In this document: positions 1 to 13,170 of the stretch, piece after piece | How the letters are laid out: each line of letters starts with the position of its first letter | Numbering within the stretch: position 1 is the first letter of the stretch | Source: Rostrohypoxylon terebratum | Lineage: Eukaryota > Ascomycota > Sordariomycetes > Xylariales > Hypoxylaceae | Assembly: GCA_022497145.1 (NCBI GenBank) | Contig: MU385869.1 | Location: 124,001-188,000 of the forward strand | Direction: 5' to 3' | DNA: 64,000 nt | Notes under the pieces: model-generated | Told to the model about the DNA's origin: nothing | What the model saw: only the letters and a program-made list of their open reading frames with translations | Databases searched by the model: none | Position numbers and translations under genes: made by a program

Positions 1-3000
1 TGCGGTTTGACAGAAAGCTGCGATGGCAGAATAGCCCAACGCAAGGTATACAATGCATTAGTTAGGTAGTCCACGTTGGGGCTATCGTATACTAAAGCTG
101 CGAATAGTTCTATATCATCCAATGGCGATGTCTTCCTCTTAATTAACATTTGCAATCTATCTGATGGGGTCATGGGAGAAGGCAGATTATCGTGGCAACA
201 TGCGGAGGCTGGTGGGAAAAAAAATTACTCGGTTTCCTGCTTGGCTAATAAATAAGTTGTCGCAGTCGGTCGCGATCTGACGAACTCCGATGTCGATCTC
301 TTTTTTATTTTTATTTTACTCTCTTCAAGGTTTCTCCCCCTCTTCCCTTCTGCGCGCAAACATGAGCGCAACGGCGGGATGTTAACCCCTAGAGTCAGAA
401 AGTCGGGAAGAGATTCGAGGTGGGAAAAAAAGACCGCAGGTTAGATAGAGTATCATTAGGTGCGGTGTAGATCAACAGACCGAAGAAAAATTAGGTCGCG
501 ACGCTGATAGGTTACCCTGTCCGTTAGACGGTGTCGTGGTTCGATCCATATCATAAGCGGTCAAGATAAAGAAGAGTTCAAGGGCCACTTAACCCCAGGT
601 CCCCTAGTAAGAAAGAGTAAGAGAAGGTGTGTGTATACTAGTATGCGCCGCTTCGAACAACTACGATAGTTTATGATCTTCTCCTACCTACCTAGTTAAT
701 AAAGTCATAAAATGATAGAAACGAGGGAAGCGGAGGAGAGGAAATGTTTGTGAAACTAGAAGATGGCCGCGGCCTGCTGGCTCCTCTTTTTCCCATGTTG
801 TTGTTGATGTTGATGTTGTTTGTTTTGCAAGTTGACTCGAATAGGCGAAGCGAACAAGCTTAAAGAGTGTCGTGGATCGTGGAGTGTTTACGAACCTCCT
901 CTCCTCAGCCAACCAAGTTCACTGTTCAAGCTGTACATACATAGCGCGTGGGGAATGGAGAAACCTGGAAGTCTTGTTGGGCGATCCCGCAAGTTGCGCC
1001 CAAAGTAGCCCGCGCTTGGCTGCGCAGGAAAACTTGTATGTATTGTATGTAATGTATGTAGGTATGGTACAATGCATACATCTACTATACATCCATAAAT
1101 CCAGCCTTTGGTTGAAAGGATCTGGGTTGTCAGAAGCTGCTGCTGTTCCCAGGGTCTGATTCGATCCAAGTGGATGAAACTCGACGCCAGCGCATACAAC
1201 CCGTCGCGCATCGTCGACGAACTCCAAGTTCTAAGTGCTTCCTGTGGCTTTCTATGGCTTCCACGGCCTACACTTCCCACTATTCTCCTCCCGTTGTAAA
1301 TACGTGCGAAATACAGCGCCATTCCCTTTTCTGCTCTCTTCCAATTCTTCGTTGCGCCTATCACGAGAGAGTCGGCATTTAGGTGTGGGTATTTCGTTCA
1401 ATTTGTCCAACCCTACCAGGTAAAACAGTGTGTCATTCGCTTCCCCCTAGGTACAATGGGGATGTCATCAATAATTATTAGTACTATCATGGATGTACCG
1501 GACGCTCCTGGGCATTACTCTGGCCAGTGCCCTCAGCTCGCGACCTGATTGCTGCGCATTTCTAGCACCGAGACGCCGTATCCGTGCTGCCTGTACAGAA
1601 ACGGTTAAACATAGAACAGGCATGGGGCTGGATCCCATTTCTTTTTTATTTCTCCTTCGGGGCAGGGAAGCATGTAAGAAAGCGCAGTAATATATTCATC
1701 AAGGTTGTGGAAAACAAGCCTTAAAGATGGGAACGCTGAATTTGGGACGGGTAACTTCTCTGGAGAGCCATCAAGGGTCTCTCGGGACGTTTGGTCTTGT
1801 CTACTCCTACCAGACCTACCAGCCTAGCATCTCTCTTCTCTTCCTTTTTTTTTTTTTACTACTCCATTCTCCATTCTTTAGTTAGGTCCATCAGTGATGA
1901 ATTGCGAATTCTAGATGCAGCTTTTCCGTCCCGCGCGCCCACTCACACACCAACTAGTTGTCTACAGACCCTCAGGTATCCTCCAGATGGGTCTGGGGAC
2001 TACTCCGAGTGGTCATCGTGTCCATCTACTGCGTACGTACCCTACCGGGTTTTGCTGGGCACTTCTGAGGACCGAATCCCTGTTACTAGACAAACTGGCG
2101 CATCCACGGAGCATTACTATTGGCTGGATACGGCTGTCAACTTGCCCGCTTTGCTCACCTCAACTCGCATACGACGAGGTTGTCGTTTGCGACCACGAAC
2201 CACACGGGGTCGGCTCAGTGGCGGCTGGTCAATCTGGGGACACCTGACTGTCGATTCTTGTACTATAATGTTTATCGCCAAGGTGCGCTTTTGCGCAACC
2301 TCTTAATAGTTTTAGAGAATAAGTAGCAGGTATATTAGATTCTATCTCAAATGCGCCGGAGTGAATAGGTAGTGGAGAGTTATGAAGTGGTGCGCAAACA
2401 CGCCAATGGCTTCTTTCCACCAGTCCGAGCCTCAAACTTGGCATCCACTGGTATTGGCGACACAGCGATCGTCAGTGGCGCATAGCTTTTTAGTGACATT
2501 CAGCGACAATCGCAGAATGCGCGAGAGCGCGGAGTATGATAATTCAGGAAAAAGAAGCTTGTAGACGCCGACGGTAAAAGGGTTAAAGGGTAGTGTGTAA
2601 GGCTACCTGACGGGCGTTTGCAAACACCTCTGGAAAGACTAGGACGTGGGGGAGGATCGCATGGGAATGCGCCAGCGTGGACGAGACTTGTATGCCCAGA
2701 TGTGTGCGAGTGTGTAGAGTATGTGCGCGCGCGTGTGTCTAGATTTAAAAAGAGGCCTGGTCGGGTGATTCCGTCACTCCGTGACCTATGTAGCAAGTTA
2801 CCTACTCAGACCAAGTCAGATGTATGATCGTATCTGACCTGCCGGAAGCGCGCAATATGGCTGTGCATCCACGGAATTTCGAAGCAGGCAATTCCCAGCT
2901 CGAGGTCGCAATGCGCAAAATTCAGGGGAAGGCGAACTACTACGTATTTAGTCTGGGTGTTCGCGCCTCTATTTTTTCTTATGTATCGGATCCTTCGAGA

Positions 3001-4760
3001 TATGGATCGATCTGATCTATGTACTTATATAATTACGGCAGACCCTTCGGGACGAGGAGAAGAATAGATTGAAGTTGCATGGTTAGTCTGGCTGGCAGTC
3101 TTTATGTAAGTCGGCTTCTTTCGAAGCAAGGCCTAATGCAGCGCAGCGCAGCGCACCATCGGATTTACCATGCAGGCGAGGTATCGCACAAAACAATACG
3201 CGGAGATACATTGGATGTATGGTGTAGTATGTATGTTATTGCTAGGTACCTGAGTAGATAGGTAGGTGGTGTAATATGGCGTATCTGTGGTTTCCATGGT
3301 GTCCATGGCGTCCATGGGCATCCCGTCAAGTGTGTATCGTGAGAGCCGGGCATGCGAGTCGCAAAGGTAAATGTGTGACGGTCTGTTGCATGGCTGTTGG
3401 ACCACATGTACCCAACGGGCAAATATTGGGTCTAGATGTACATGGGAAACGTCCAATGTTTGCGACTCTCTCACCACTGGTACGTGCATACTTACATCCA
3501 TGGCCCATGGGTGGCCAGATCCATACGGGTATTCCTTACATGGGAGATGTGGTACCGGCATAGGCATAGACGTATAATGAGATACATCTACGCAGTACTA
3601 TGTAAAACCAGCCATATTCGATGAGAAAGCCGTTGGATAGCTTTATAAGATGATCAACTAGACGGGTTTTAAGTATGTAATTTAAGTGAGAGATGTGAGA
3701 CTCACATGTAAGTCGAAGGATCCTGTTGATTCCTAAAGCAAGACCAAGATAAGACATCTTGGATCTTGGACCTGACCATCCGAGGAGAGGGACGAGACCA
3801 TAACCGCATCCACGGATGTACATACAATACCTACGTCCTAGGTCTGAGGATAGTACAATAACTAGTAGACATTACAGCATCAGAAGGGCAGAAGGGCAGA
3901 AGCAGCAGACTTAAATGGCGGCTTGTCATCCGCTCTCTCCAGTCTCCAGCTAGTTGCATTTTCCATGTCGATCTTTTGTAACTGACCACCTACCAGCACA
4001 GTCTGAACTGCATGTATGTATTATGTGTACTATGTGTACCATGTATGTATAAACGACGCATCTTAGCGAAGCTGGAGGAATGCCGGACGCATTACAAGGC
4101 GGTGCGCTAACTTCTTTCTTCGTGGGCAAAAGTCTCTGATAAATATAGGATATTATTCTGTAATGAGGAATTCAAATTCTAGATTTTTTTTTCTTTTTGA
4201 ATCTCGTGTTTCTTCCAACTTGTGGATGGGTGAATGGACGTATGGATGTATGTATGGATGCATGTATATGGATGGAACATTGAAGTATGTATGTATATGT
4301 CAAGTTGGAAAAAAAAATGCATGTCGTACTACCTAGTAGCTGACTAGTACTAGGTGGACGTGGGTAGTTGCATGGAGCGAATGTAGAAAATATACTTGGA
4401 TACTTCCCACTCCACCGTCGTTTTTGCCATTCCTTATCATTCAGTAGCACGTTCTCGGTTTGGTGCATCGCTAAAACACCCTACTAGCATCAGTAGTTAG
4501 GTACCTCATTGGCTATAGGTAGGTACCTACATAAGTAGGGTACATGTGGCGCGGGTGCGCTGGCCAGGCAGGTCAGGGCCCCTAAAGCCTAATCTTTCCC
4601 TCTAATGAGGTACCAAGAAGGACCCAGGAAGGACCCAAGAAGGACCTACCTACAGTGGATGGTTAGGTACTTCCCGTCTTTAGCGGTGGTAGCCCGTAGT
4701 AGTAGTGGTGGTAGTGGTAGCGGTAGTGGTAACCCCCCCCCTAGTGGTCGGCATGGCATG
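1..4760. other. Intergenic region, no supported gene
   Basis: I see no reading frame here with a recognisable domain or a coherent exon structure. The open frames are short, overlap each other on both strands and are rich in low-complexity Ser, Thr and Tyr. The stretch contains TGTA-type microsatellite around 1035-1080, CCATGG-type short repeats around 3293-3325, a CGCAG repeat near 3138-3155, and ATGTATG repeats around 4010-4060 and 4240-4300. A sequence at 535-548 resembles a tRNA T-loop, but no acceptor or anticodon stem can be drawn around it. Confidence 0.6.
4684..4731. repeat. GTA/GTG trinucleotide microsatellite
   Basis: An imperfect run of GTA, GTG and GCG triplets ends in an eight-C run. 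It lies just upstream of the probable transcript leader of the zinc-cluster regulator and reads as poly-Thr on the minus strand, which has no other coding support. Confidence 0.8.
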
Positions 4761-4917
4761 CACTAATGTGTGTGTGGAAAGATTTTGGAGACTCCTCAAC
4801 TTGGAACTCAACTGCTGCAAAACCTCAACTCTTCTCTTCCTTCTTCCACCACCTCCTCTTTCACACAACCCCGAATTCTCGACAATATCGCCATCCAACA
4901 CACTCCCATCTACTCTC

Positions 4918-4980
4918 GTAAGTATTACACAGCTCATCAATACACTCGTCGCAATCAACTTTCCCATTTCCTTTCCCCAG
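4918..4980 (+). other. Putative 5' leader intron of the Zn(II)2Cys6 gene
   Basis: A consensus donor (GTAAGT at 4918) and a pyrimidine-rich acceptor ending CCCCAG at 4980 define a 63-nt intron. It sits in a C/T-rich, non-coding stretch on the strand of the downstream regulator. This suggests a spliced leader of roughly 800-900 nt. After the acceptor the leader holds several upstream ATGs, including a one-codon uORF (ATG-TCG-TAG at 5027-5035). The link to the downstream gene is inferred from position and strand only. Confidence 0.45.
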
Positions 4981-5690
4981 TGCATCTAGAATTCACCCCC
5001 AAAACTACACTCTGACTTGTAGTCTGATGTCGTAGGTTGATCGGGGATCCATCCAGTCCTCAAGGTCGAGTTCGTGCATCTCCCAGCGCACAACACCATC
5101 CATTCTCCCTTCCGGTAAGATTATATAGCATTGACACCTAATGCGATCAAGTATTCGCTTCATTTATATCCTAAAATGCATATCCTGCTCCTCCTAATCG
5201 TCTCTTCTGACGCATATTGCACGTCTTCCATCCAGTCATCCCCCTCCTAGGCCAGTGCTGGTCATGACTGGGTCATCTAGCTTCGCCATTCACTTGTATT
5301 GACATAGAAACCATCTATCCTTGCTAAATGCTAATGTGTGTCAAGTTCCTCCAGTAAAGACGAGTTATTCCGGCTAGTCCAACTCTTCCCCTACTTCATT
5401 GCGATCGACCTTGACCGCTTCCTCCAAACTCCTGCGGACGGTCCAACGCATTTCGTGAACACGAAAAATTGTCTGATACTCGAGATTAAGAGCTGGGGAC
5501 TTGTATAAAAACTATAAATTTGGCAATAGTGCCGTCGTGTTTGGTGCCAATAAAACCTCACGATCTCCCCCCTTCCATAACCAACCCGGCGTCGGAACGG
5601 CAGTGAGCGCTTTTCATCATTCTGAGCGTTAGCTATACCTACCCAATTATCCCGACCTTCTCACGGAAAGCGATCCGTTGAGTAGGCGGA

Positions 5691-7635
5691 ATGGCATCTG
5701 CTTCGCCCATTGAGACGTATCCATCCGCCTCTAACGGCTCCAACAGTGGGAGTGCCTCTCCCCGACAACACATAACCCCAAAACATGTTCAATTCGAACT
5801 CCTTTTCCCAGAATCTCCTCAGTATCGCGCACGGCTCCCCCTGCGTGTACAGATCTACCCACACGATGACACCGAATCAATAATTTCTACTGTTAAAAAT
5901 TTCTATGGTCTCTACCATGGCGGAAAGGGTGTTAGTTTTGAAGATGACCGGGGTAATACGCTCATCGCGAGGTACGAGAACTTTAGCAACAATATGATTG
6001 TCTATGTGAGAGTCATTGAGGAGTCACCTCCACCCGCGGGAGCTTTTGGTCCGAATGGTTTCCAGCCGGTACCAATGGAGTATGGTAGCCAGCAATTAGG
6101 GCACCATCTCTCGAGACCTGCGTCGAGAACGTCTCGAAAACGCAGCCCTTCTCCCAACGGAGCTCGCGGCAGACGTAGCGCATCTGCTAGCACAAACCCG
6201 ACGGCTGGAAAGAAGGGCCGCTCTCGCTCTACCAAGAATCGCGGGCCGAACTACGATAATCGTAGCGACAGCATCAACGGCTACGATAGTGGAGACGGTG
6301 CTCCCGCTTCTGTATCTAGCAAAGCAAAGGAACAGATCGGAAACACCGACATAAGCGTCGAAAACATCGTCGAAGGCGGCCGCCGAAAGCGCGCCAAGTT
6401 TGAGAGTTCCGTAAGTGTTTTTACATCACAAATCACTCAAAAAATGTTGTGTATCCAAACGATATCATCCTAACCAACCACAATTGCAGGAGCTGCCACT
6501 TTTCGCGCCACCTCAGATACCTACTACCACGTCCAATCCTTCAGTCTCCCCAGTCCGCCGAGTCGAGCACCAACGACCTGCCTTCCCATTCCCTTCACAC
6601 CCCGGGCAAAACGCTTTCACAAACCCCCGCGCTTTACAATCACCTCAGAGTTACAGTAATGGATATGGCCAAGCAGGCATGTTCGCGACACCCATGAGCG
6701 ACACTCATCGTCATCGCAACAGCATCGGCTATCCGGGCAACGGTAGCGGCATCCTGCCGACTCCCGACCCAACTATTGGTAGCTGTGTGTCCGAAGAGGA
6801 CAAAGATGTAGCAATCCAGCTTATGAGACTCGGTGAAATGTCCAACATTTCCCACGGTAGAACCTCCGCCTCAACATTGGATGATACATTTAGCGGCAAA
6901 GCTGATGTCGCTTCATCAACTGGTGCTACGAGCGATGCCGACAGTGAAAGCGAAAGCGAGCTGCCACCTTCGCGCCGCCAGAAGCTTGACCTCGCTGGTG
7001 CCAATCGCAAGATCTACCAAACAACCCACAACCATTTCATGCCTTCGCGCGAGAGTGTTGACGCTAGTGGCGACGACGCTGACTACGAGGATGGCGTCGA
7101 GGATGGACCTCTTGGAGGTGCCCCCAAGCTAAGCGAGCCTAAGCCCAAGACCCAACAACCCGGAAAGACCCAAGCAACGGGTCCTAAGGCAGTCAAGGCA
7201 AAGGCCCCTAAAGCTCCCAAGGTTACCAAGGCTAAGAAGGTGAGCAGCGTCGCCGGTGTCATTGGTCCGATGTCGCCTGCGTCCCTGCCAAACCAGTCGC
7301 GCAAGCCTTCTGTCGCATCTACCGCGACAGGCCCGGGACAAGCTGGCGAAGACGATCAACCAGATCTGTCGACCAAGCCACGCTGCCAACGATGTCGCAA
7401 GAGCAAGAAAGGTTGCGACCGTCAGCGACCCTGCGGTCGATGTCGCGACGCCGGTCTCAGCGCCGACCAGTGCATTAGCGAAGACGAAGGTAACGGCCGA
7501 AAGGGTCGTTATGGTCGCCACATGGGTGTGCCTATCAAAACAGCTGAGGTTTCCGGCCCACCCACTCTACTGCCCGCCGCCCCCATTACGGCTCCCGCAG
7601 TCGCAGGTGACAAGAACAAGAAGCGCAAGCGGTAG
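5691..7635 (+). CDS. Zn(II)2Cys6 transcription factor with C-terminal zinc cluster
   Basis: Two exons (5691-6410 and 6490-7635) are joined across a 79-nt intron with donor GTAAGT, branch site CTAAC and acceptor TTGCAG, in phase 0, giving 621 aa. The C-terminal part carries a fungal binuclear zinc cluster with six cysteines at about residues 539-568 (C-x2-C-x6-C-x5-C-x2-C-x9-C) and the usual basic residues between Cys2 and Cys3 (RKSKKG). Such clusters bind two zinc ions and recognise CGG-type half sites. Residues 30-110 form a compact, well-ordered block with no low complexity, which I take to be a conserved N-terminal domain. Between the two lies a Ser/Pro-rich linker and then a Lys/Ala/Pro-rich basic tract just before the cluster. 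The order is unusual, because most members carry the cluster near the N terminus followed by a fungal_trans domain, and no such domain is seen here. The protein is probably nuclear. The target genes are unknown. Confidence 0.9.
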
Positions 7636-10532
7636 GTCACCTGATCTAAAAGAAATGCGCCTAACAATATCTCGAAGCTAGCAACACATTTCATGCAACT
7701 CGAATAAGCGCTGCGTTTTATGCTTTTCTTTTCTTTTCTTATTTTTTTTTCAACCGTATCAATATCGAATCTGTCAGCATCAGCTACGCAGAAGTCCCAT
7801 CGCCTGCTGGACATATCTCTGTGTCATCGACACTACACTACAATACTATACACTACATAATAAACTCATGTGTGGTGTATTCATCTCGCCGCTGACGCGA
7901 GATATGGGTGATAACTATGGCGGGAGGAGTCGGGGTGTGTTGGGAGGTTATCTGTTCCCCTTCGTCGGAGTTTTATTCCTGCTGGAATTAGGAAGGGGGC
8001 GTAAAGGGAACAGGGATTTAATACGGGCCTCGCGGCCGTTACACTCCTTTTCATTTTTCACACCAAAAAGATGGTACGCCGGAAACGATTATCTTGTGAG
8101 TGGGTTTTATCTGCGAGTTGGCGTTGGATTGTACTTGCCTGTCAGTTTATCGTTCGCAGCATCGCCCACCTCTGCTATAACAATATGCTTTACCAACCTA
8201 AGTCATTGGCTCGAAAACAGAGGAGTGAGCCTTGGAGAGAATAAAAAACAAATAAGAAAAAAAGGAGCCCAGGCGTGTTTTTATCAGAGAGTGTGTTGAC
8301 GGGAACGGCAGCAAGGTAAATAAAAAAATTCGGAGAGTCATAAGGGGAATACTGCTGCTTGGGGGCGAAGGGAAACACACGGCACAGATGCACTCCTCAA
8401 CTTATCATTCGGTTGATAGAAGAGGGCGTATGAAAGGCCGGACACAGAACCCTCACGGAGCGGGAAATTGTGTTGAAACGGGTTGTCCTGCTCTTTCTGC
8501 TATATTTTTGGACCGTCGATAATTGTTTTAAAGCTTTTCGCATTATGTGTTTTTCTCTTTTCCTCGGGTCTTTCACCATCGCTAAGTATCTAGCGAGGAT
8601 GAATGTTAAGTTACCACGAAAACTCTAGTTGCAAATATAAATGATGCTCATAACTTTGCGCATGCCCGATTTATATGTAGGTAATAGATATGTGTGCGTG
8701 TGCGTGTGCGTACGTGTACGTGTTCGTATCGAAAAGTCACTAGATGGGTCATCTTGCGGTAGTTCCGATCAATTGGTGATACCTTCATGTCATAGAATAT
8801 TATCTACCTAAACTTTAAGTGTGTTCCCGAGGAAGTGCAAAAAACGGGGAATCTAGTGTAGGAGGTAGGTATATGGAGATACATACATACCACCCCTCGG
8901 TTATTAGTAGTGAGAAAAGAAAAGAGAGGTGAAGAGATGAAGCCTTTTTAGCAATGCCACTACTCACTACTGGCTCTATTATCAGGCCACGATAATTCTT
9001 GTAGGTCAGGCATCATCATATGTAACAGATGTATCAGATGTAACGTCCAACACCTCTTTCCCATGAAAATTCCAAGAAAATTTCAACAAAACCATAGCTA
9101 AGATGTTCGTGGCTCGCATCAAACGTTCGAAAAGGTCGAAAGGAGAACCCGGACGGGGTTCGAAACCTAAAATCTAAAGCGGCGTCCCTTTAAACTAAAA
9201 ATAAGAAACCAAAACCAGGCGGAGACCCAAATCTAAGTCGATCATTGGCGGCGCAATCCGGTAGTTACCGCCCGCCTGCCCGCTCAGCTTGCCGCGTCAA
9301 GAATGTGTGACGTTGAGTTAAACTAGATCGGTGACACGCTAGTCCTATCTGGGACTAGTACACATATCCCCCTGGCATGGTTACCGTCTTGGCACCAGAT
9401 CAGAAGAGAGAAGGGAAAGAGCGAGGAAACTTTGGAAGAGAGGAAAGAGGCTCAGACCAATTATCGCCTCGAGCGCGTTTTCTTCTCTTGCTCTTTTAAC
9501 TTTCCTTCACCCAACTTCTTCACCGTCGCCCACTTCCAAACAGAAAAAAACAGAAATACCCTTCCCCACCCATCTTACTTTCTTTCCCTCCTTCCCCGTC
9601 AATCTACACTATGTGGAGGATTAATATCATGATACATACCAACCTTCCCGAAGGTTATCCAAGTCAGGTCTAGGTAGGGAGGTAAGAGAGGGGAAAAGGA
9701 ACAAAAAAGGATCGTGAACACAGCGTTATCGGGAGCTTGATGCCCAGCGCCTAGTCATTACCGATACCCAGCCCCGGCTAAAGGTGGTGAGAATTATCTG
9801 AGAACCTTAGAACCTAGGAACCCAGGAACCTAGATCTTCTAAAGGTATCCAGCAGACCGTATCGCGATCACTAGCGATCACTAGCTGTGGAGAGAGACGA
9901 GAAAAAAAAATCGATAATGTCGATAATCAAAAGCAGCCTCCAATGCTTCCCTCACCGTTGTTCTTCCCCCACTCGGTGCGCTTTCGGGAATGAGCCACTA
10001 GCCTAGAACACATCTCGTGATATTGTGCAATACGCCTTCATGTGCCTTCACGATAGTCACGTTGAGACCCCGAAGTCTCCGTGCTATCGCGTAAGCTTCC
10101 GGTTCGCTACCGTGCGTGCGAGGATCGACCAACTTTTCGTTGATAGACATGGGATGGGTCTTGAGGATGGCACACTTGCGCGACGCCAGCAAGGCGGCCA
10201 GACCGTTGCTCCCAATGCGCTTTACTCCACATGGAAATTCCATGACAGGCCCTCGCAGCCGTTAACGGACGCTGGGGCCGGGCTCCCAAGCCTAACACCG
10301 ACATCGTGGCAGTATCGTGATATTTTTGATAGGTAATATGTTCCGTTCTGGGTCTGAGGTAAGGAGATTCTAGACGGTTCCTATGAGTATATGAAAGCCC
10401 TCCCTTCATGACGGACAAGGTGACGATGGTTCTTGTGACCTGTATCATCATATAATCTTCTCACATTCGCAGCATCTTCGAGCTTCTAGGCATTTCGTTA
10501 AGCCAAGTTCTTCATTACAATATTTGCCTGCC
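7636..10532. other. Intergenic region, no supported gene
   Basis: The stretch holds the 3' flank of the zinc-cluster gene and the promoter side of the MFS gene. It includes a CGTGTG-type microsatellite near 8690-8730 and several poly-A/T runs. Open frames here are short and show no family resemblance. Confidence 0.6.
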
Positions 10533-11959
10533 ATGATATTCGTTAAAGACAAAAAACCTCATCATCATGCAGTAACCGTTACTTCCCTGGCTCACAGCCA
10601 GGAATCCCTCCCTCATTCTCCAGAGGGCGGCATCACGCCTCCGCCGGAGGTGGCTGGTGTTGAGGATGACGACTACCCGGACGGGGGCTCTGTTGCCTGG
10701 CGTCAGGTAGTAGCTTGTCATCTTATCAACGCTATGGCCTGCGGCTACGGTGCGGCTTTTGGTATATACCAGCTGTACTATACTGAGTCACTCAAACTGC
10801 CGTCGGCACAGATCTCGTGGATCGGCTCTGTGCAGATATTCATTAACAATTGCACTTGCATCGTGGCTGGGCGTCTAGCCGATGCGGGATATGCACGGGA
10901 GGTGGTGCTCGGTGGTTCCTTCGTCGCTCTGCTGGGAACGTTTATGACCAGTCTTGCGACCGAGTACTGGCAGATCTTCCTCGCCCAAGGCGTCTGTACG
11001 GGCATTGGTCTGGGTCTGATGTATATGCCCACTATTACGATCATCGCCTCGTATTTTAAGAAGAGACGTGCGTTCGCCCTCGCCATTTCTACGGCTGGAA
11101 CCGGAACAGGCAGTATTATCTTTCCAGCTACTGTACAATACCTAATACCCCAGATCGGATTTCCCTGGGCCGTCCGGTGCGCCGGTTTTGTGGCCTTGGT
11201 TATGGTTGTCTTCATGAACGCACTCCTCAAGCCACGTTCGCTTCCCCAGAAATCAGGGCCCTTAGTGGAGTGGGGCGCTTTCAAGGAACCCCCTTATGTT
11301 ATCTTCATCGCGGGTGCCTTTTTGTTTTACTGGGCTTTATATTTCGGTTTTTTTTACGTAAGTGTTTTCTTCTTCCCGAAGCAGTATGCTTCTGGCGTTG
11401 TTCATCTATACCAAAAGGCCGTTTCTCTAACAACATTACTACATAGATCAACACCTACGCGATTGCGATCGCTTCCTTTACACCTACATCTGCAGTATCG
11501 CTACTGCTTATCACAAATGCAGTGGGCATACCTGTTCGACCCATCATCGGTTACCTCGCCGACACATACCTGGGTCCTATCAACGCATTCATCATATCGT
11601 GCATCTCCCTAGCCATCACTTTCTTCGCATGGATCGCAATCGACACGCATAATACCATGTACGCCTTCGCAATCCTGTTCGGCGTCACCAACTCAGCGGC
11701 TCAAGGTGCCTTCGCCGGCGCATTGACTAGCTTGACTAAAGATCCGACAAAGATGGGGGTTAGGTTCGGCATGTGCTGTACTATAATCGGCTTCGCGACG
11801 GTTGCTGGTCCACCCACGGCGGGCGCCATCATTGATTTCTGCAACGGAGCGTATCTCTGGGCCCAGATCTGGGCTGGCGGTGTCACAATCCTTGCAGCGG
11901 CTACCTTAGGTCTGGCTAGGTACTGGGTATCTGGCACCAAGTTCGCTGTCATGGTTTAA
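10533..11959 (+). CDS. MFS transporter, monocarboxylate (MCT/Mch-like) family
   Basis: Exons 10533-11357 and 11447-11959 flank an 89-nt intron (donor GTAAGT, acceptor CATAG, phase 0), giving 445 aa. The first ATG of the frame is at 10533; codons before it are not ATG. A hydrophilic N terminus of about 45 residues is followed by the fungal MCT signature PDGGSVAWRQV at about residues 49-59, just before the first membrane helix. About twelve hydrophobic segments follow, with a short central loop near residue 240. The family comprises plasma- or vacuolar-membrane carriers for monocarboxylates, riboflavin (Mch5) or unknown metabolites, so the substrate cannot be named. The length is normal for the family. 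It stands alone, with no biosynthetic genes beside it. Confidence 0.9.
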
Positions 11960-13140
11960 TAAACCACGGTACTGGTTCAAGAACCAATCCATGGTTGATT
12001 TTGTACGAATGGTAATAAGGTTTGGGAGAACCTATTTATTAATAGGTGCCCCTAACCTGGTCTCTGGGCTTACTCGGACGGCGGCTTGAGTACATCCATT
12101 TATCGATGGACAATCTCGCCCCGATCTACGGTTATATTGGTTGACTCTATTATAGAATATAGATAGAGGGTTTTGGTTCGTCCACCGGTTGGTATTCCAA
12201 CTTGGGTAGGCAGTAATAGGGAAGAGACAAAAAAAAGGACAGCAAAAAGGGGTTACAATCGTGATTTGAAAAAATTGGGAAGCGAAAAGGGAATGAGCTA
12301 CGAAAGCTACGAGATATGACTTTGACTTACCCTCTGTACACGTTATACGTACAGGGCTGAAGTTAATCTACATACTAATTTATTCAGTATTGATACTCAT
12401 GGTTTTTGGTGCTGCGAAATGTGATTTTTGTAACAACATAACATATACCATGTTCATATAAGTTTAATCGTGCTTGAAGATTACAGGACTCTAGGGTCGC
12501 TTATAATACTTTTATATATCCATACTGTGTGTGCTCATAGGGCTTCCCATGTCGTCGATCATCTACTTGTCTCCAGGGAATTTCTAGCATAGGTGCAAGT
12601 CGGAGAAACTGCTGAAAGCCGATTCGAGACATTTTGTGTACCTACATATGCAAGACAGCGAGCATCTAACCAGACAACGTGATAAGTATCCGGCAACTAT
12701 TGGTCCGTTCCAAGATCCAATTAGTTCCCGAAGGGCTGCAGCATGATGCAGCTCCCCGATCCAATGAGCTGCTGGATACACAGCAGCAGGCCGTTTGCTT
12801 TCTCCTTTACAGCGATCAACGTCCGCCCCTCAGCACGAGAGGGCTTTGGCGAAGCTGGAGTACCTAATTAAAGACTAGATGGTGGCTTGCAGGAATTATA
12901 TTGAACTGCCGTTGATACATACAATACCTACCTGGTGGGCGTCTATACGAATAATCAACTGTTGTCGCCACTATCAATTGACAACGGCTTCTTCGGACCA
13001 AGGTATTTGCCACCTCTTACTTTATAATGCATTATGCACGGCGGCTTTTAATCCGCCCAGCAAAATCAAGGCGCGCCTCCGGTGTGCGTCGGGATTGTGG
13101 GACACCAACAACCTCATTCCCTAGTATCATACTACGTATT

Positions 13141-13170
13141 AGCATGATACAGCATGATACAGCATGATAC
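13141..13170. repeat. Tandem repeat, 10-mer x3
   Basis: Three perfect head-to-tail copies of AGCATGATAC lie in a gene-free spacer, and the preceding bases partly match the same unit. Confidence 0.95.

Noticed and set aside
480..565. tRNA-like phrase with GGTTCGATCC and a small anticodon-like hairpin
   Set aside because: The acceptor stem cannot be paired, the A box is poor and the T stem is mismatched.
1791..2306. 171-codon plus-strand open frame
   Set aside because: Low-complexity start with poly-Phe/Ser, no domain and no splice context; it overlaps other equally long frames.
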